From assembly GCA_965226965.1 (NCBI GenBank), contig OZ245715.1, positions 496,001 through 560,000 on the forward strand: a DNA stretch of 64,000 nucleotides, written 5' to 3'. The position numbers and the translations under genes were made by a program. The stretch is from Endoryza foliicola. Lineage in GTDB: Bacteria > Bacteroidota > Bacteroidia > Chitinophagales > Chitinophagaceae. Positions 50,998 through 60,839 of this stretch are shown here, one piece after another (within the stretch, counting starts at the first letter, position 1; every line of letters starts with the position of its first letter). The notes under the pieces are model-generated. The model had not been told where the DNA came from. It saw nothing but the letters and a program-made list of their open reading frames with translations, and did no database searches.

Positions 50998-52566
50998 CTA
51001 TTGAACCGGTTCAATGGAGAGTTTAGAGTATTTTTCTTTTCTATTGATTTCAGAAATCATGATAGAACCCTCTTTGGCAGGTATTACAGTTACCACCGAT
51101 TCACCATTAGATCTAGGAATCGTTTTGGCCACTTTTTGGTCTTTTAAGTTATACAAATACGTATTATCTGCGTCCGAAATAACCAAATAACTCGACTTCG
51201 ATACAGCATTGTATACACTGAAAAACAATCGTTTACCACCTCCATTTAAAGATGCTTCATATGGATCGTATTTAACTTTCTTGGCGTCAATGTTCGCAAT
51301 ATTTTGCAACACTCCTTTAGAGTTTAACTTTAAAATGGTCACTTCATTTGAAACCAGTTTAGTGTACGTAAGAAAAGGAACCGCCAAATCAGCAAGAGGA
51401 ACAGGTAATAGTAAAATACCACCTACAATTGCAAAAGGGCGTGCCTTTCTTTTCACCAATGACCCTACAAAGTACTTATTGCCTTCATAGTCTGAAACGG
51501 CTTCTTGGATAGAGATGAATTTATTCTCTTTGATCAATTTACCTTTCTGCGATATTTCTGAATTGCTGCCATTGCTCCAATAGGAAAACACCGGTTTAGT
51601 ATCGCCTTTTGAAGTTCCATTAAAACTAACAGTGAACACCCCTTTGTAATAACTCTTGAACTCCCTTTTAGCATTCATGAAACGTTCGGAACCTACGTGA
51701 ATCATTCCACTTAAAACCGGATTATTAGTGGCTTTATCAATTTGAAAATCAAGAACTCTAAAATAGCTTCCCTCTTTATCTTTTAATTCGTAATTGTCAG
51801 ATGATTTTCCATCATTCGCATTAATACTATGAACCTCATAAGTACCCTTAGTCCCTCTTTTTGACATTGGCTGCTTGTATGTTAACAGATAGATACTTTT
51901 AACATTTGCAATCATATAATAATCATCCGCTCCTTTAGGTGGAGCCTTCGTCCAAACTCTTTCCCCTTTAGGGTTATAAGCAACAATGGTTTGCTTGTCT
52001 TTTTCTATACACAGAAAGGCAAACCCCTTTTGAGGAAGATTCGCAATTTGCATATAAGGAGCTTCAATATTTAAATACGAGGAATACTTTGTGTACACCC
52101 AGTTTCTACTAACTGTAATTTTCGAAGATTCTGTCTTTAAAATTTTCCCTTCCAAATTGATGAACTGAACAAACGCACTATCCTGTGTTTCCTTTACATC
52201 CCTTTGCTGGCCTCTGCGTCCATACGTTTCGGTTTTTGTTTTCGTGTCTTCTTTGCGATACAACAACATGATCACATCTTGTTCAAAAGTCACACTCTTT
52301 AATAGTAATTGAGATTGCCTGAAATTGACCACTCCAATATCATTCAGGTTTTCGTCCATGATTGAAATCTTGTAATTGAAAGAGTCTTTGCTAACGGCTT
52401 CCAGCTTGGTAAACATCAAGTATCCAATCAAAGAGTTGTCTTGAACAATTGGCTCAAAATCACTGGAAATTTCACCTGCCACCTCCCGAAAAACTTTGGA
52501 TTGTGCCGTAGCATTCTGAATCATTAACGCACAAAATAATGTTGCAAACAAAAGTCTAAATTTCAT
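50998..52566 (-). CDS. Secreted protein, DUF6770-like
   Basis: A 522-residue exported protein (signal peptide about 1-21, ending TAQ) with no clear catalytic site. Its pattern of repeated beta segments such as LIGYLMFTKLEAVSKDSFNYKI-like words, with a hydrophobic AIVGGILLLPVPLADLA segment near 390, fits a large uncharacterised Bacteroidota family; I recall DUF6770 for it but cannot verify. It follows the M48 gene by 14 bases in one operon, so the two may work together. Confidence 0.6.
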   Translation of the reverse strand: MKFRLLFATLFCALMIQNATAQSKVFREVAGEISSDFEPIVQDNSLIGYLMFTKLEAVSKDSFNYKISIMDENLNDIGVVNFRQSQLLLKSVTFEQDVIMLLYRKEDTKTKTETYGRRGQQRDVKETQDSAFVQFINLEGKILKTESSKITVSRNWVYTKYSSYLNIEAPYMQIANLPQKGFAFLCIEKDKQTIVAYNPKGERVWTKAPPKGADDYYMIANVKSIYLLTYKQPMSKRGTKGTYEVHSINANDGKSSDNYELKDKEGSYFRVLDFQIDKATNNPVLSGMIHVGSERFMNAKREFKSYYKGVFTVSFNGTSKGDTKPVFSYWSNGSNSEISQKGKLIKENKFISIQEAVSDYEGNKYFVGSLVKRKARPFAIVGGILLLPVPLADLAVPFLTYTKLVSNEVTILKLNSKGVLQNIANIDAKKVKYDPYEASLNGGGKRLFFSVYNAVSKSSYLVISDADNTYLYNLKDQKVAKTIPRSNGESVVTVIPAKEGSIMISEINRKEKYSKLSIEPVQ

Positions 52567-52580
52567 ATAAGTTGTTAGTA

Positions 52581-54056
52581 TTAGTTTGAAAATTGAACAG
52601 CAAACTCGGCATACATACTGTTGGGATATTGCTGCACATAATTTTTAGAAGCTTTGGGGCGAACCGATTTGTCTGTATAGTCCGCATTTGCAAGGCTGTT
52701 AAACAAATCTCTTAGTCCTTTTTCGTCACTGTTGAGAGACTTCCAAAAATCGAGCTTTTGTAGCCCTTCATATAGTAATTTAATATCGTCTGTAGGCATT
52801 TGTTCTAATGCTGTTTGCAATTCGAAATAGTTTTTTGATACGAGTTCTTTTTGTACAACATTAATTGAATTAAATCTCATCAAGTTCTTGTCGGAATAGT
52901 ACAATCCAATTACTGAATTATGAAACATAAAGTCATACCAAGCATCACTGTTGTTATTGTCTTTAACTAACATTATTCTGTATAAACAAGCAGTAAGATT
53001 TTGATTGTTAAACAAATTCCAAAGAATCATTTTATTCACCTTGGTTTTGATAGTTTTTGGAATAGGTGTAACTGTCATAGTAGCACTTGACAAGGCTTTC
53101 GTTTTCTCATAGCGCTGAATACAATCAGGGTGTGTTTTCAAAGAATCCTGAAGCTTAGTAGTATCTTTAAAATTATAGTTGCGAGAAGATAACCCTTTTG
53201 TTTTTTTGGTGGTCCACCAATCTTCAAATTTTAAACCATAGGACCTGAAGTAATCACCTACCGGATGTTTCAAAGGTGTTTGGTATTCGAGATCAGAGCT
53301 ATCTAGTTTCAGAAAATAGCGTGCATTAAAACTGATATTAGCCTTTTTAAGCAACTGAACAGCCATTGAGTCGGCTTCTGATTCTTTGTATCGATTGTGA
53401 CGACTTCTGGAAAAGGTATACCCCTCTAGTATTTTTTTTAGACGCGTTAAGCGTTCGTATTTAGAATCCAAGACTGAATTCAAGGTGTTCTTATAGGCGT
53501 CAGAAGTTAACAATTCAGCTCTTTCTCTCAAAGCAGTTTCCGAGTGTTCGAGTATATTGTGAGAAAGTTCGTGTGCCAAAATTAAAGCCAGCTCTTCTTT
53601 TGATTCTGCAAACTCAATTAACCCCAAATTTACTGCAATGATATTACCCCCTATTGCATATGCGTTCACAACACTACTTCTGTCTAACAACAAATCGAAT
53701 TGCTGAGTTGCTTTAGCCTTATTTGCTTTTACGAGTTCCGTGAGAATGCCGGAAATATAGTCGTAAACTTCCTTCTCGTAAACATAATCATTATCGTTAA
53801 TTGAAGAAACAATGAAGTCTTTCCGGGAATCCCACATTTCTTCATATTTTTTTTGAGTTTCCTTTTTATCGAAAATCTTCGGACAATTCCAGTTCTTTTT
53901 AATGGAATCGCGCTGCTTGGAAAGTGCTATTCTGGATAAATCTTGGAAAGAATAAATCGGATCCTGAGTTTTCAATTTAAATAATTGAAAGGAACTCAGC
54001 ATCACTAAGATCAAAAGCAACCAGGCACAGTGCCTCCACTGTTTTTTATTGGCCAT
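52581..54056 (-). CDS. M48 family metalloprotease
   Basis: A 491-residue protein with one N-terminal membrane segment or signal (about 8-25) and an M48 zinc site: HELSH at 162-166, plus the third ligand Glu in KESEADSMA about 60 residues later. The catalytic part lies in the middle, and the long C-terminal part (about 260-491) is not recognised. Such proteases act in protein quality control at the membrane or in the periplasm. It is upstream of the DUF6770-like gene by 14 bases. Confidence 0.85.
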   Translation of the reverse strand: MANKKQWRHCAWLLLILVMLSSFQLFKLKTQDPIYSFQDLSRIALSKQRDSIKKNWNCPKIFDKKETQKKYEEMWDSRKDFIVSSINDNDYVYEKEVYDYISGILTELVKANKAKATQQFDLLLDRSSVVNAYAIGGNIIAVNLGLIEFAESKEELALILAHELSHNILEHSETALRERAELLTSDAYKNTLNSVLDSKYERLTRLKKILEGYTFSRSRHNRYKESEADSMAVQLLKKANISFNARYFLKLDSSDLEYQTPLKHPVGDYFRSYGLKFEDWWTTKKTKGLSSRNYNFKDTTKLQDSLKTHPDCIQRYEKTKALSSATMTVTPIPKTIKTKVNKMILWNLFNNQNLTACLYRIMLVKDNNNSDAWYDFMFHNSVIGLYYSDKNLMRFNSINVVQKELVSKNYFELQTALEQMPTDDIKLLYEGLQKLDFWKSLNSDEKGLRDLFNSLANADYTDKSVRPKASKNYVQQYPNSMYAEFAVQFSN

Positions 54057-54073
54057 AAAGAAAGGTTAGGTTT

Positions 54074-54081
54074 CAAATATA
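54074..54081 (-). promoter_or_regulatory. Putative -7 element of the M48 operon
   Basis: On the minus strand this reads TATATTTG, an exact TAnnTTTG, 18 bases before the start codon. A -33 box is not clear. Confidence 0.4.
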
Positions 54082-54301
54082 AAATAAAAGCTTCATTTCT
54101 GCTAGTATCCAACCGAGTCTTTGTATTTAAAAATGAGGGGCTTGAGCGCTTGTGAATGAATTGTAGCTTAAACTACACGTTTATGCTCTAAATCAACACA
54201 GTTATTATCTTACGATTATTGGAAAGAAACCGAAGTTTTTAAAAAAACTATTAAGTAAGCCCTGCTTAAAGCAATGCTATTCTTCCTTAATTTAGATAGA
54301 C

Positions 54302-56494
54302 ATGAAAGCTTACTATATGCGATTCTATTTCGGCATCCTCGTTTTATTATTTTCTACGAATGCTGCTTTGAGCCAACCCATTACGCTCGTCAAAAACAAA
54401 CAAAGCAATTATCATATTAGCTTGCCTTCAGAAGCAGATAGTTTCCTAAACAAATCGGCACTTTCTTTTCAGCAGCTCGTTCATAAAATGACCGGGGCGA
54501 GAATTCCAATTTGGAGCAATGCAGCTACAGATGGACGTTCTGTTGAATTTCGCATCAACAAAAACAGATCAGGATACGCAGGCACTATTGAGAATGGAAA
54601 CTTCATTATTGAAGCCTCCAACTCTTACAAATGCTGGGAAGCCGTATTTGCAATCTTTGAAAAATTGGGATGCCGCTATTTGAGTCCATCAGTAACCTTT
54701 ACGCCTACCCTAACGGATTTAGTGATAGCCACAGACTATGCATTTGATCCCTTGGTGAAAACCAGAACGGTTCACGCCAAACTTTTCTATGAGAACCCGG
54801 AATTCGCTGCCAAACGACGTGTTACCACTTCCGGTTTTCCCGGCTTTGTACCGGAAGCATTTGTACATACCTTTCATAAGTTTGTACCCGAAAGAAACTA
54901 CTATAGTGCCCATCCGGAATACTATGCCTTAGTAAAAAACAAACGATTACCTACGCAACTCTGCTTGAGTAACGATACGGTTTACAGAATGATCAAAGAC
55001 TCTGTAGCCGCCTATTTCAATCGCTACCCCAACGCAGCGGTGATCTCTGTAAGTCAAGACGACAACACTCAATACTGCGAATGTGATCGCTGTGCCGGTT
55101 TCGATAAACAAGAAGGAACCCCTGCAGCTTCGATGATTCGTTTGGTAAATAAAATTGCACGCGATTTCCCGGCAAAAACCATCTCTACACTCGCCTACCA
55201 ATACACCCGAAAAGCTCCTAAAACCTTGCGCCCCGAACACAACGTGTTGGTAACTCTTTGTAGCATTGAATGTGATAGAAGTGCTCCCATTGCTGTGAAA
55301 TCGAAAGATTTTGAAACAGATTTGATTGAATGGGGCCGACTGGGAGCAACCCTTCAAATTTGGGATTACACAACACAATTCACGAACTTTTTAGCTCCTT
55401 TTCCTAACCTTGAAACCATTCAACCGAATATTCAATTGTTTGTAAGAAATGGCGCAAACTGGATTTTTGAACAGCATAGTCATAACACCAGTGAGCTTTA
55501 TGAACTGCGCTGCTATTTAATGTCTGCCTTGCTCTGGGATCCCTATGCCTCTTACGATAAACTCATTACTGAGTTTTGCCAGCTCTATTATGGCAAAGGT
55601 TCAGCTGCTGTGTTAACCTATGTAAAGGGCTTGGAGAAATCAATTAAAGAGTATCCCAAGTTCTTTCTGTTTTTATACGGCGATCCGGCTCAAGGTTTCG
55701 ATACTTGGCTATCAGGGCAAAAACTATTGCAATATCAACAGGCATTTGATCAGTCGGAAAAAGCCCTAAAAGGTCAACCACAGTTGTTGGAGCGATTGAA
55801 CAAAGCTCGAATTGGTTTAGATTATGCAACATTGGAATATTTCAGAACCAATCGTGCTCCTTTTGAATTAAACAATCGCACAGTTTTGAATGCTGTTTAC
55901 AATCGATTCAAGGCTGCCACACTTAAGGGTAATATTCCTATTGTAAACGAAATGGGATTAACATTAGACACCTATTTAAAATCTTATCAGCAGTTCATGA
56001 CCAACGCGGGCAAAAAGAACCTAGCAAGAGGTGCTGCTGTTAGTTTGGTAAACAAGCCTGTTAAGTACGCGAAAGAAGACCCTCAAACCCTTACAGATGG
56101 GGCTTTTGGTGGATGGAGCTTCTTTGCAAACTGGCTAGGGTTCTTAAATGAAATGAAAGCAACCGTTGATCTGAAAGAAACAAAACAATTTCGTTCTATC
56201 GGCATAAACTTTTTGCAAGTAACCAATCATGTGGTCTTCTTTCCAGTGCGTGTAAAATTTGAGATATCGGAAGATGGGATCAACTATACCACCATAAGCA
56301 CCGTTGAGAATCCATTTCCATTACAAAAAACCAGCAAAGTAAACGACATCTATCAATTTCATACTCCCGAAATACCGATGAAAGCCCGGTACATTCGAGT
56401 TACAGGTGAAAACATGAACACACCGCCTTACTGGCATCACGCCGCCGGAACAGGCGCATGGATTTTTGCGGATGAAATAGTTGTTTCAGAGTAA
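54302..56494 (+). CDS. DUF4838-type exported glycosidase-like protein
   Basis: A 730-residue exported protein (signal peptide about 1-25). Its N-terminal half has an alpha-glucuronidase-like N domain followed by a DUF4838 barrel (segments VISVSQDDN, CECDRC, WGRLGATLQIWDYTTQF). The C-terminal part (about 575-730) resembles an F5/8 type C carbohydrate-binding module, visible as RSIGINFLQVTNH and MKARYIRVTGEN. Such proteins appear in polysaccharide loci, possibly for uronic acid-containing glycans, but activity is not shown. A small lipoprotein gene lies 97 bases downstream. Confidence 0.82.
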   Translation: MKAYYMRFYFGILVLLFSTNAALSQPITLVKNKQSNYHISLPSEADSFLNKSALSFQQLVHKMTGARIPIWSNAATDGRSVEFRINKNRSGYAGTIENGNFIIEASNSYKCWEAVFAIFEKLGCRYLSPSVTFTPTLTDLVIATDYAFDPLVKTRTVHAKLFYENPEFAAKRRVTTSGFPGFVPEAFVHTFHKFVPERNYYSAHPEYYALVKNKRLPTQLCLSNDTVYRMIKDSVAAYFNRYPNAAVISVSQDDNTQYCECDRCAGFDKQEGTPAASMIRLVNKIARDFPAKTISTLAYQYTRKAPKTLRPEHNVLVTLCSIECDRSAPIAVKSKDFETDLIEWGRLGATLQIWDYTTQFTNFLAPFPNLETIQPNIQLFVRNGANWIFEQHSHNTSELYELRCYLMSALLWDPYASYDKLITEFCQLYYGKGSAAVLTYVKGLEKSIKEYPKFFLFLYGDPAQGFDTWLSGQKLLQYQQAFDQSEKALKGQPQLLERLNKARIGLDYATLEYFRTNRAPFELNNRTVLNAVYNRFKAATLKGNIPIVNEMGLTLDTYLKSYQQFMTNAGKKNLARGAAVSLVNKPVKYAKEDPQTLTDGAFGGWSFFANWLGFLNEMKATVDLKETKQFRSIGINFLQVTNHVVFFPVRVKFEISEDGINYTTISTVENPFPLQKTSKVNDIYQFHTPEIPMKARYIRVTGENMNTPPYWHHAAGTGAWIFADEIVVSE

Positions 56495-56591
56495 GCACTG
56501 CACAGTTAGCAGAAGAAATTACACAGTTACCGATTTCTTCTTTTCGGCTATTCAAAAGGGTAGTATATCGCAGTTAATTAAACAGCGATAT

Positions 56592-57104
56592 ATGAAACTC
56601 TTATCCACGATCTCGGCCTTAGGATTAATAATTCTAGTTGGCGCAAGTGTATCTTTTTCGTCTTGTACGAAATCGAATGCTGCATCGGTTACAACACCAA
56701 AAACAGACACAGTACCTGATCCCGTTACACTTTTAACAAGTGCCACTTGGAAAATACAGGAACTTCGGTGGTTTCAAGTAAACACTTCGGGAGGTGGGAT
56801 TGAATACTACTACATGCGTGACATCACTTCTGACATTGGTCAGGCAAGCACCATCCGTATGAAATTCAATAGAGATGGAACAGGTTCGTATGCCTTAGGT
56901 AGTAGTTTGACGGGTTCTGTTACCTGGCAGTTTACCAATACAGAAAAATCAAAATTAACATGGACCATAGCTTACAATATTGGCGGAACTCAAACTATCA
57001 ATTGGGAAAACATCGATTTAACCGAAACTCGTTTGAGATACGCTGAGTATTTTGTCACAAACTCAGGAATAAGCTCTTTGGCATCAGGTACCTGTATTCA
57101 CTAA
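56592..57104 (+). CDS. Lipoprotein, lipocalin-like
   Basis: The ATG at 56592 (MKLLSTISALG) is used; the longer frame overlaps the previous gene. The 170-residue protein has lipobox SFSSC (Cys25) and a beta-barrel-like body (WKIQELRWFQVN, GTGSYALGSS, VTWQFTNTEKSKLTW), typical of lipocalin-like proteins in Bacteroidota. It probably binds a small ligand or stays as a scaffold on the membrane. Function is unknown. Confidence 0.7.
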   Translation: MKLLSTISALGLIILVGASVSFSSCTKSNAASVTTPKTDTVPDPVTLLTSATWKIQELRWFQVNTSGGGIEYYYMRDITSDIGQASTIRMKFNRDGTGSYALGSSLTGSVTWQFTNTEKSKLTWTIAYNIGGTQTINWENIDLTETRLRYAEYFVTNSGISSLASGTCIH

Positions 57105-57126
57105 GATATGACAACAGATATAAAAG

Positions 57127-57152
57127 AGAAAGCGCCCTGTGAGGCGCTTTCT
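57127..57152. terminator. Bidirectional terminator hairpin
   Basis: agaaagcgcc and ggcgctttct form a perfect 10-bp stem with a 6-base loop between convergent genes, with T-rich bases on both sides. It can serve both transcripts. Confidence 0.8.
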
Positions 57153-57175
57153 TTATATAACCAATGTCAGAAAAC

Positions 57176-58600
57176 TTATTGAGCAGATAGGCCAATAAAA
57201 TTCTGAACCTTCAAACTTCCAAGATTTTTCTTTTCTATTGCCATTTTAAAATAAGGCGCTTTGTTCGGACCCCAAACAACAGAGGAATTGCGAACTAGAA
57301 TACTTCCGGCAGTATCAAAATAGAAACCGGCAGTGGTTCCTTTTACAAAACCTTCTACATTCGCAGGCCTGCGATCGTAAACCCCACCAACTATGGAAGT
57401 CGTTTTATTAATGTACACATCCACCTGATCAAAACTGATATTGTCGATCTTGTCCTTCGATTCCGCACTTACATACACTCCATTTTCACTATAACACTTG
57501 ATGTTTGAAAAGCTGATGTTTCTTACATATCCAACTTTACCTTCTGTGGCGCCTTTTGGAAAACGCCAATTCGCGTCTTTATGGTTGATCTTAGCTCTTC
57601 TATACGCGGTAATATAAATGGGTTCTGCCTTTCCCCACCACACATCACTAAACATATGACCCTCTATGATCATGTTTGAGAAAACCACATCCGAAACCAC
57701 GCCTTCATCTCTGTGCTGAATTCCAACTCCTCTATTACTCTTCTTTATGATACAGTTATTAAAAAGCACCTGACGAATCGTATCCATGTTTTCCGATCCA
57801 ATTTTAATGGCACAGCTTCTCGAAGTCATCGTACAATTGGTTACTACAATGTTTTCACAAACACCATAGTCTTCGTATTCTCTTCTGTTTTTTAAACAAA
57901 TACAATCGTCGCCGCTTTCAATATAACAATCGCTGATGCGCACGTTCTTACTGTGATCAACATCTATTCCATCGCTGTTTCTCACCTTCAAGCTATTGAT
58001 CAAACTAATACCACTGATCACAACATCATTGCAGCCCACTAAATGGATGGTCCAATAAGCGGAATTTCCAATATGTGCATCATGAATTCTGATGTTCTTG
58101 CCATCAATCAAGGTCATCACATGTGGTCTTGGATCCAATACATTGAAGGGCTTTAACTCATAACTATCGTCCAATTCTTTACCCATGAACTTTATGCCAT
58201 TACCATCAATGGTTCCCGTGCCACTGATACTAAAATTTTCAAAGTGCTCGCCCCAAATCCAAAGTGTTCCTTCTCCCGGATTGGTTCTAAATGCACTCAT
58301 CTTGTAAATACTTTCATCCGGATTCGCTAAAAGTACTGATCCTGGCTCCAAATGCATTTCAACGTTTGACTTAATTTGAATGGGACCCGATAGAAAAGTC
58401 GTAGCGGCATCAAATATCAACTTCCCTCCACCCGAACTACTGCAAGCATCAATCGCTTTTTGAATTGCTTTCGCATCATCGGTTTTGCCGTCGCCTACTG
58501 CACCAAACTCTTTTACTCTAAATTGCCGTACAGTTTGGGCACTCCCCATTACAAAGGCTAAAACCATAATGACCCCTACTAAAGCTCTCTTGGTATTCAT
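57176..58600 (-). CDS. GH28 polygalacturonase-like enzyme
   Basis: The ATG at 58600 (MNTKRALVGV) is used; a longer frame overlaps the GH92 gene. The 474-residue exported protein has the Pectate-lyase-3/GH28 helix: FGAVGDGKTDDAKAIQKAID at the start, NSDGIDV and SGDDCICLK (GH28 catalytic Asp motifs) near the middle. It would cleave alpha-1,4-galacturonan or rhamnogalacturonan. It lies 10 bases after the GH92 gene and ends the operon. Confidence 0.87.
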   Translation of the reverse strand: MNTKRALVGVIMVLAFVMGSAQTVRQFRVKEFGAVGDGKTDDAKAIQKAIDACSSSGGGKLIFDAATTFLSGPIQIKSNVEMHLEPGSVLLANPDESIYKMSAFRTNPGEGTLWIWGEHFENFSISGTGTIDGNGIKFMGKELDDSYELKPFNVLDPRPHVMTLIDGKNIRIHDAHIGNSAYWTIHLVGCNDVVISGISLINSLKVRNSDGIDVDHSKNVRISDCYIESGDDCICLKNRREYEDYGVCENIVVTNCTMTSRSCAIKIGSENMDTIRQVLFNNCIIKKSNRGVGIQHRDEGVVSDVVFSNMIIEGHMFSDVWWGKAEPIYITAYRRAKINHKDANWRFPKGATEGKVGYVRNISFSNIKCYSENGVYVSAESKDKIDNISFDQVDVYINKTTSIVGGVYDRRPANVEGFVKGTTAGFYFDTAGSILVRNSSVVWGPNKAPYFKMAIEKKNLGSLKVQNFIGLSAQ

Positions 58601-58610
58601 ACAATGTTCT

Positions 58611-60836
58611 TTATAAATTAGATCTGTTTTCTTTTTTTGAACCCCATGAAGTTGGAGTATCCGACAAGCGAATACTAAGCTCTCCACCATTTTGAATCAT
58701 AGTGTAGGTAATAAAATTCTTATTATAAGCCTCACCATTCCATAATACCGATTCTATGTATTTCTTGCTCTTTGAATTTTGGTCAACCAATACCTTAAAC
58801 TGCTTTCCATTTTTAAGGCGAATGACTACTTTATTAAATTGCGGCACACACAATTGATAATGCCCCGATACCGGATTCACCGGATAAAAGCCTAAGGCCG
58901 CAAACACATACCAAGCACTCATTTGACCGGCATCGTCGTTACCGCTCAATCCTCCGGCGCCATCCGTATATTCTTCTGATCGGATCTTTCGAATCAAATC
59001 TTGTGTTTTCCATGGGGAAGATGTGAAATTATACAAGAATGGAATTTGGTGGCCAGGTTCATTTCCGTGCCAATATTCACCCTTTGCAAAAAGCGTATCC
59101 AACTTCTTCTCAAACACATCAGCACCACCCATTACTTGTTGCAAACCCTGAATATCGTGTGGAACATAGAAACTGTATTGACGGGAAGTACCTTCGGTTA
59201 TGTAAGAAGTACGAGTATCTGGTTGGAAAGGATAAAGAAAGGAACCGGTCGAATACCGCGCATTCATCAATCCAACAGTAGTATCAAATACCTTCTGATA
59301 ATTTTTAGATCGAAACAATAGCGTATTTGCTTCCTTCTTTTTAAGTGTAGCTGCCACTACCGATGCCGCATAATCATCATAAGCATATTCCAAGGTTCTG
59401 CTCACTTGTTCTTTCTTATGAAAAGCATCGGGCACACTGTCTTCAATGGGAATATAGCCGTATTTTAGATAAGACGTCAGCGCTCTTCTTCCCATACCAT
59501 TTCTATACACTGAAAGATCGCCCGGGGTTTCAAATGCATTCTTTCGAATCAATGTCCATGCTTTCTGATAATCGAAACCTTTAATGCCTTTTGCAATTGC
59601 AGATGCCAAAACCGACACTGAATGATCACCAATCATGGCCGCAGTATAACTGTTCCAACAGGGGAAAATAGGCAACCATCCACCTTGTTCTCCTTTAAGT
59701 ACCAACGAAGCATTGAAAGCCCCCGCCAAGGAAGGATTCAAAATTTCAACCAAAGGCAGCTGTGCTCGGTAAATATCCCACATCGAAAAATCATCGTAGT
59801 AAGCTTGTTTACCTTGTTTGATTTTTCTACTCCCGGCAGAGAAAGCGGGATAAACACCATTTACATCCGAAAACAAGCGTGGATGCTGCATGGAATGATA
59901 CAGTGCTGTATAAAAAATTGTTTTGTCTTGCTTGCTTTCCGATTCAACATGTAGTTGAGACAATGCTGAATTCCATACATCCTTTGCCTCTTGTTGTACT
60001 TGTTCAAATGATTTTGCTCCAATTTCAGTCGCTAAATTCTTCCTCGCATTCTCATCCGAACTAAAAGAGGTGCCGATCTGCAACAGCACTTGTTCTCCTT
60101 TCTTAAAAGCACCGCTGATAACAGCTACCTTCAATTGATCACTGCCTTCTATCAATCTAGTTCGCATGTTCTTTGTACTCGTCTTAATATAATGCCATCC
60201 GGAAAATCCGGCTTTTTGACCCCACCCTTGATAGATGCGATGAACAGGATTTGAAACTACTACGCCTTGGTTCAGATATATTTTCGATTCTTTCTGATCA
60301 GAGTTGGGTCGAATCAATACATGCAAGCTATCATCGCGCAACATGGTAATGCGCATGTAGCCTGCGCGCAAAGTAGCCGTCATCTCTACTAAGAATCCGG
60401 CTTCCGGCAAACGAACACTATAATAATAAGGCGTCGTTGTTTCATTTTCATGACGAAATGAAATGGCTGTTTCGGAAGAATGGAAGGTTCCTGAGATGGG
60501 AACAATGGTCATGCTACCATAATCTTGGGTACAGGAACCACTGATCCAATGACTTGCTCTAAATCCGGTTAATGCAGTATCCTTATAATAGTATGGAGCT
60601 ACACATTTGTTTTCTGTAAGTCTTGTTTCCGGTGTCCATTGAGTCATTGCAAAGGGCAAGGTTACTACAGGAATAGTATTGGCATTGCGCTCTGATCCAA
60701 CATCACTGTGCTTTAATGCAGATACGGTAGTAGAAGCAGCAGTGCCACTTAGGGGTTGCACATAGTCAACTGGCGATTGACCGGCAACCACAGCAGGCAA
60801 AAGCAACAAAAGAAAAATATGGTAGCGCTTTTTCAT
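58611..60836 (-). CDS. GH92 alpha-mannosidase
   Basis: A 741-residue exported protein (signal peptide about 1-19) of GH92. Motifs include GSERNANTIPVVTLPFAM, the FASHWISGSCTQDYG-like segment, and the family-hallmark GLSGNDDAGQMSAWYVFAALGFYPV near residue 640. GH92 enzymes are exo-alpha-mannosidases, mostly alpha-1,2, requiring calcium. It starts 3 bases after the second GH28 gene (60840) and its end is 10 bases from the next GH28 gene. Confidence 0.93.
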   Translation of the reverse strand: MKKRYHIFLLLLLPAVVAGQSPVDYVQPLSGTAASTTVSALKHSDVGSERNANTIPVVTLPFAMTQWTPETRLTENKCVAPYYYKDTALTGFRASHWISGSCTQDYGSMTIVPISGTFHSSETAISFRHENETTTPYYYSVRLPEAGFLVEMTATLRAGYMRITMLRDDSLHVLIRPNSDQKESKIYLNQGVVVSNPVHRIYQGWGQKAGFSGWHYIKTSTKNMRTRLIEGSDQLKVAVISGAFKKGEQVLLQIGTSFSSDENARKNLATEIGAKSFEQVQQEAKDVWNSALSQLHVESESKQDKTIFYTALYHSMQHPRLFSDVNGVYPAFSAGSRKIKQGKQAYYDDFSMWDIYRAQLPLVEILNPSLAGAFNASLVLKGEQGGWLPIFPCWNSYTAAMIGDHSVSVLASAIAKGIKGFDYQKAWTLIRKNAFETPGDLSVYRNGMGRRALTSYLKYGYIPIEDSVPDAFHKKEQVSRTLEYAYDDYAASVVAATLKKKEANTLLFRSKNYQKVFDTTVGLMNARYSTGSFLYPFQPDTRTSYITEGTSRQYSFYVPHDIQGLQQVMGGADVFEKKLDTLFAKGEYWHGNEPGHQIPFLYNFTSSPWKTQDLIRKIRSEEYTDGAGGLSGNDDAGQMSAWYVFAALGFYPVNPVSGHYQLCVPQFNKVVIRLKNGKQFKVLVDQNSKSKKYIESVLWNGEAYNKNFITYTMIQNGGELSIRLSDTPTSWGSKKENRSNL

Positions 60837-60839
60837 TCT

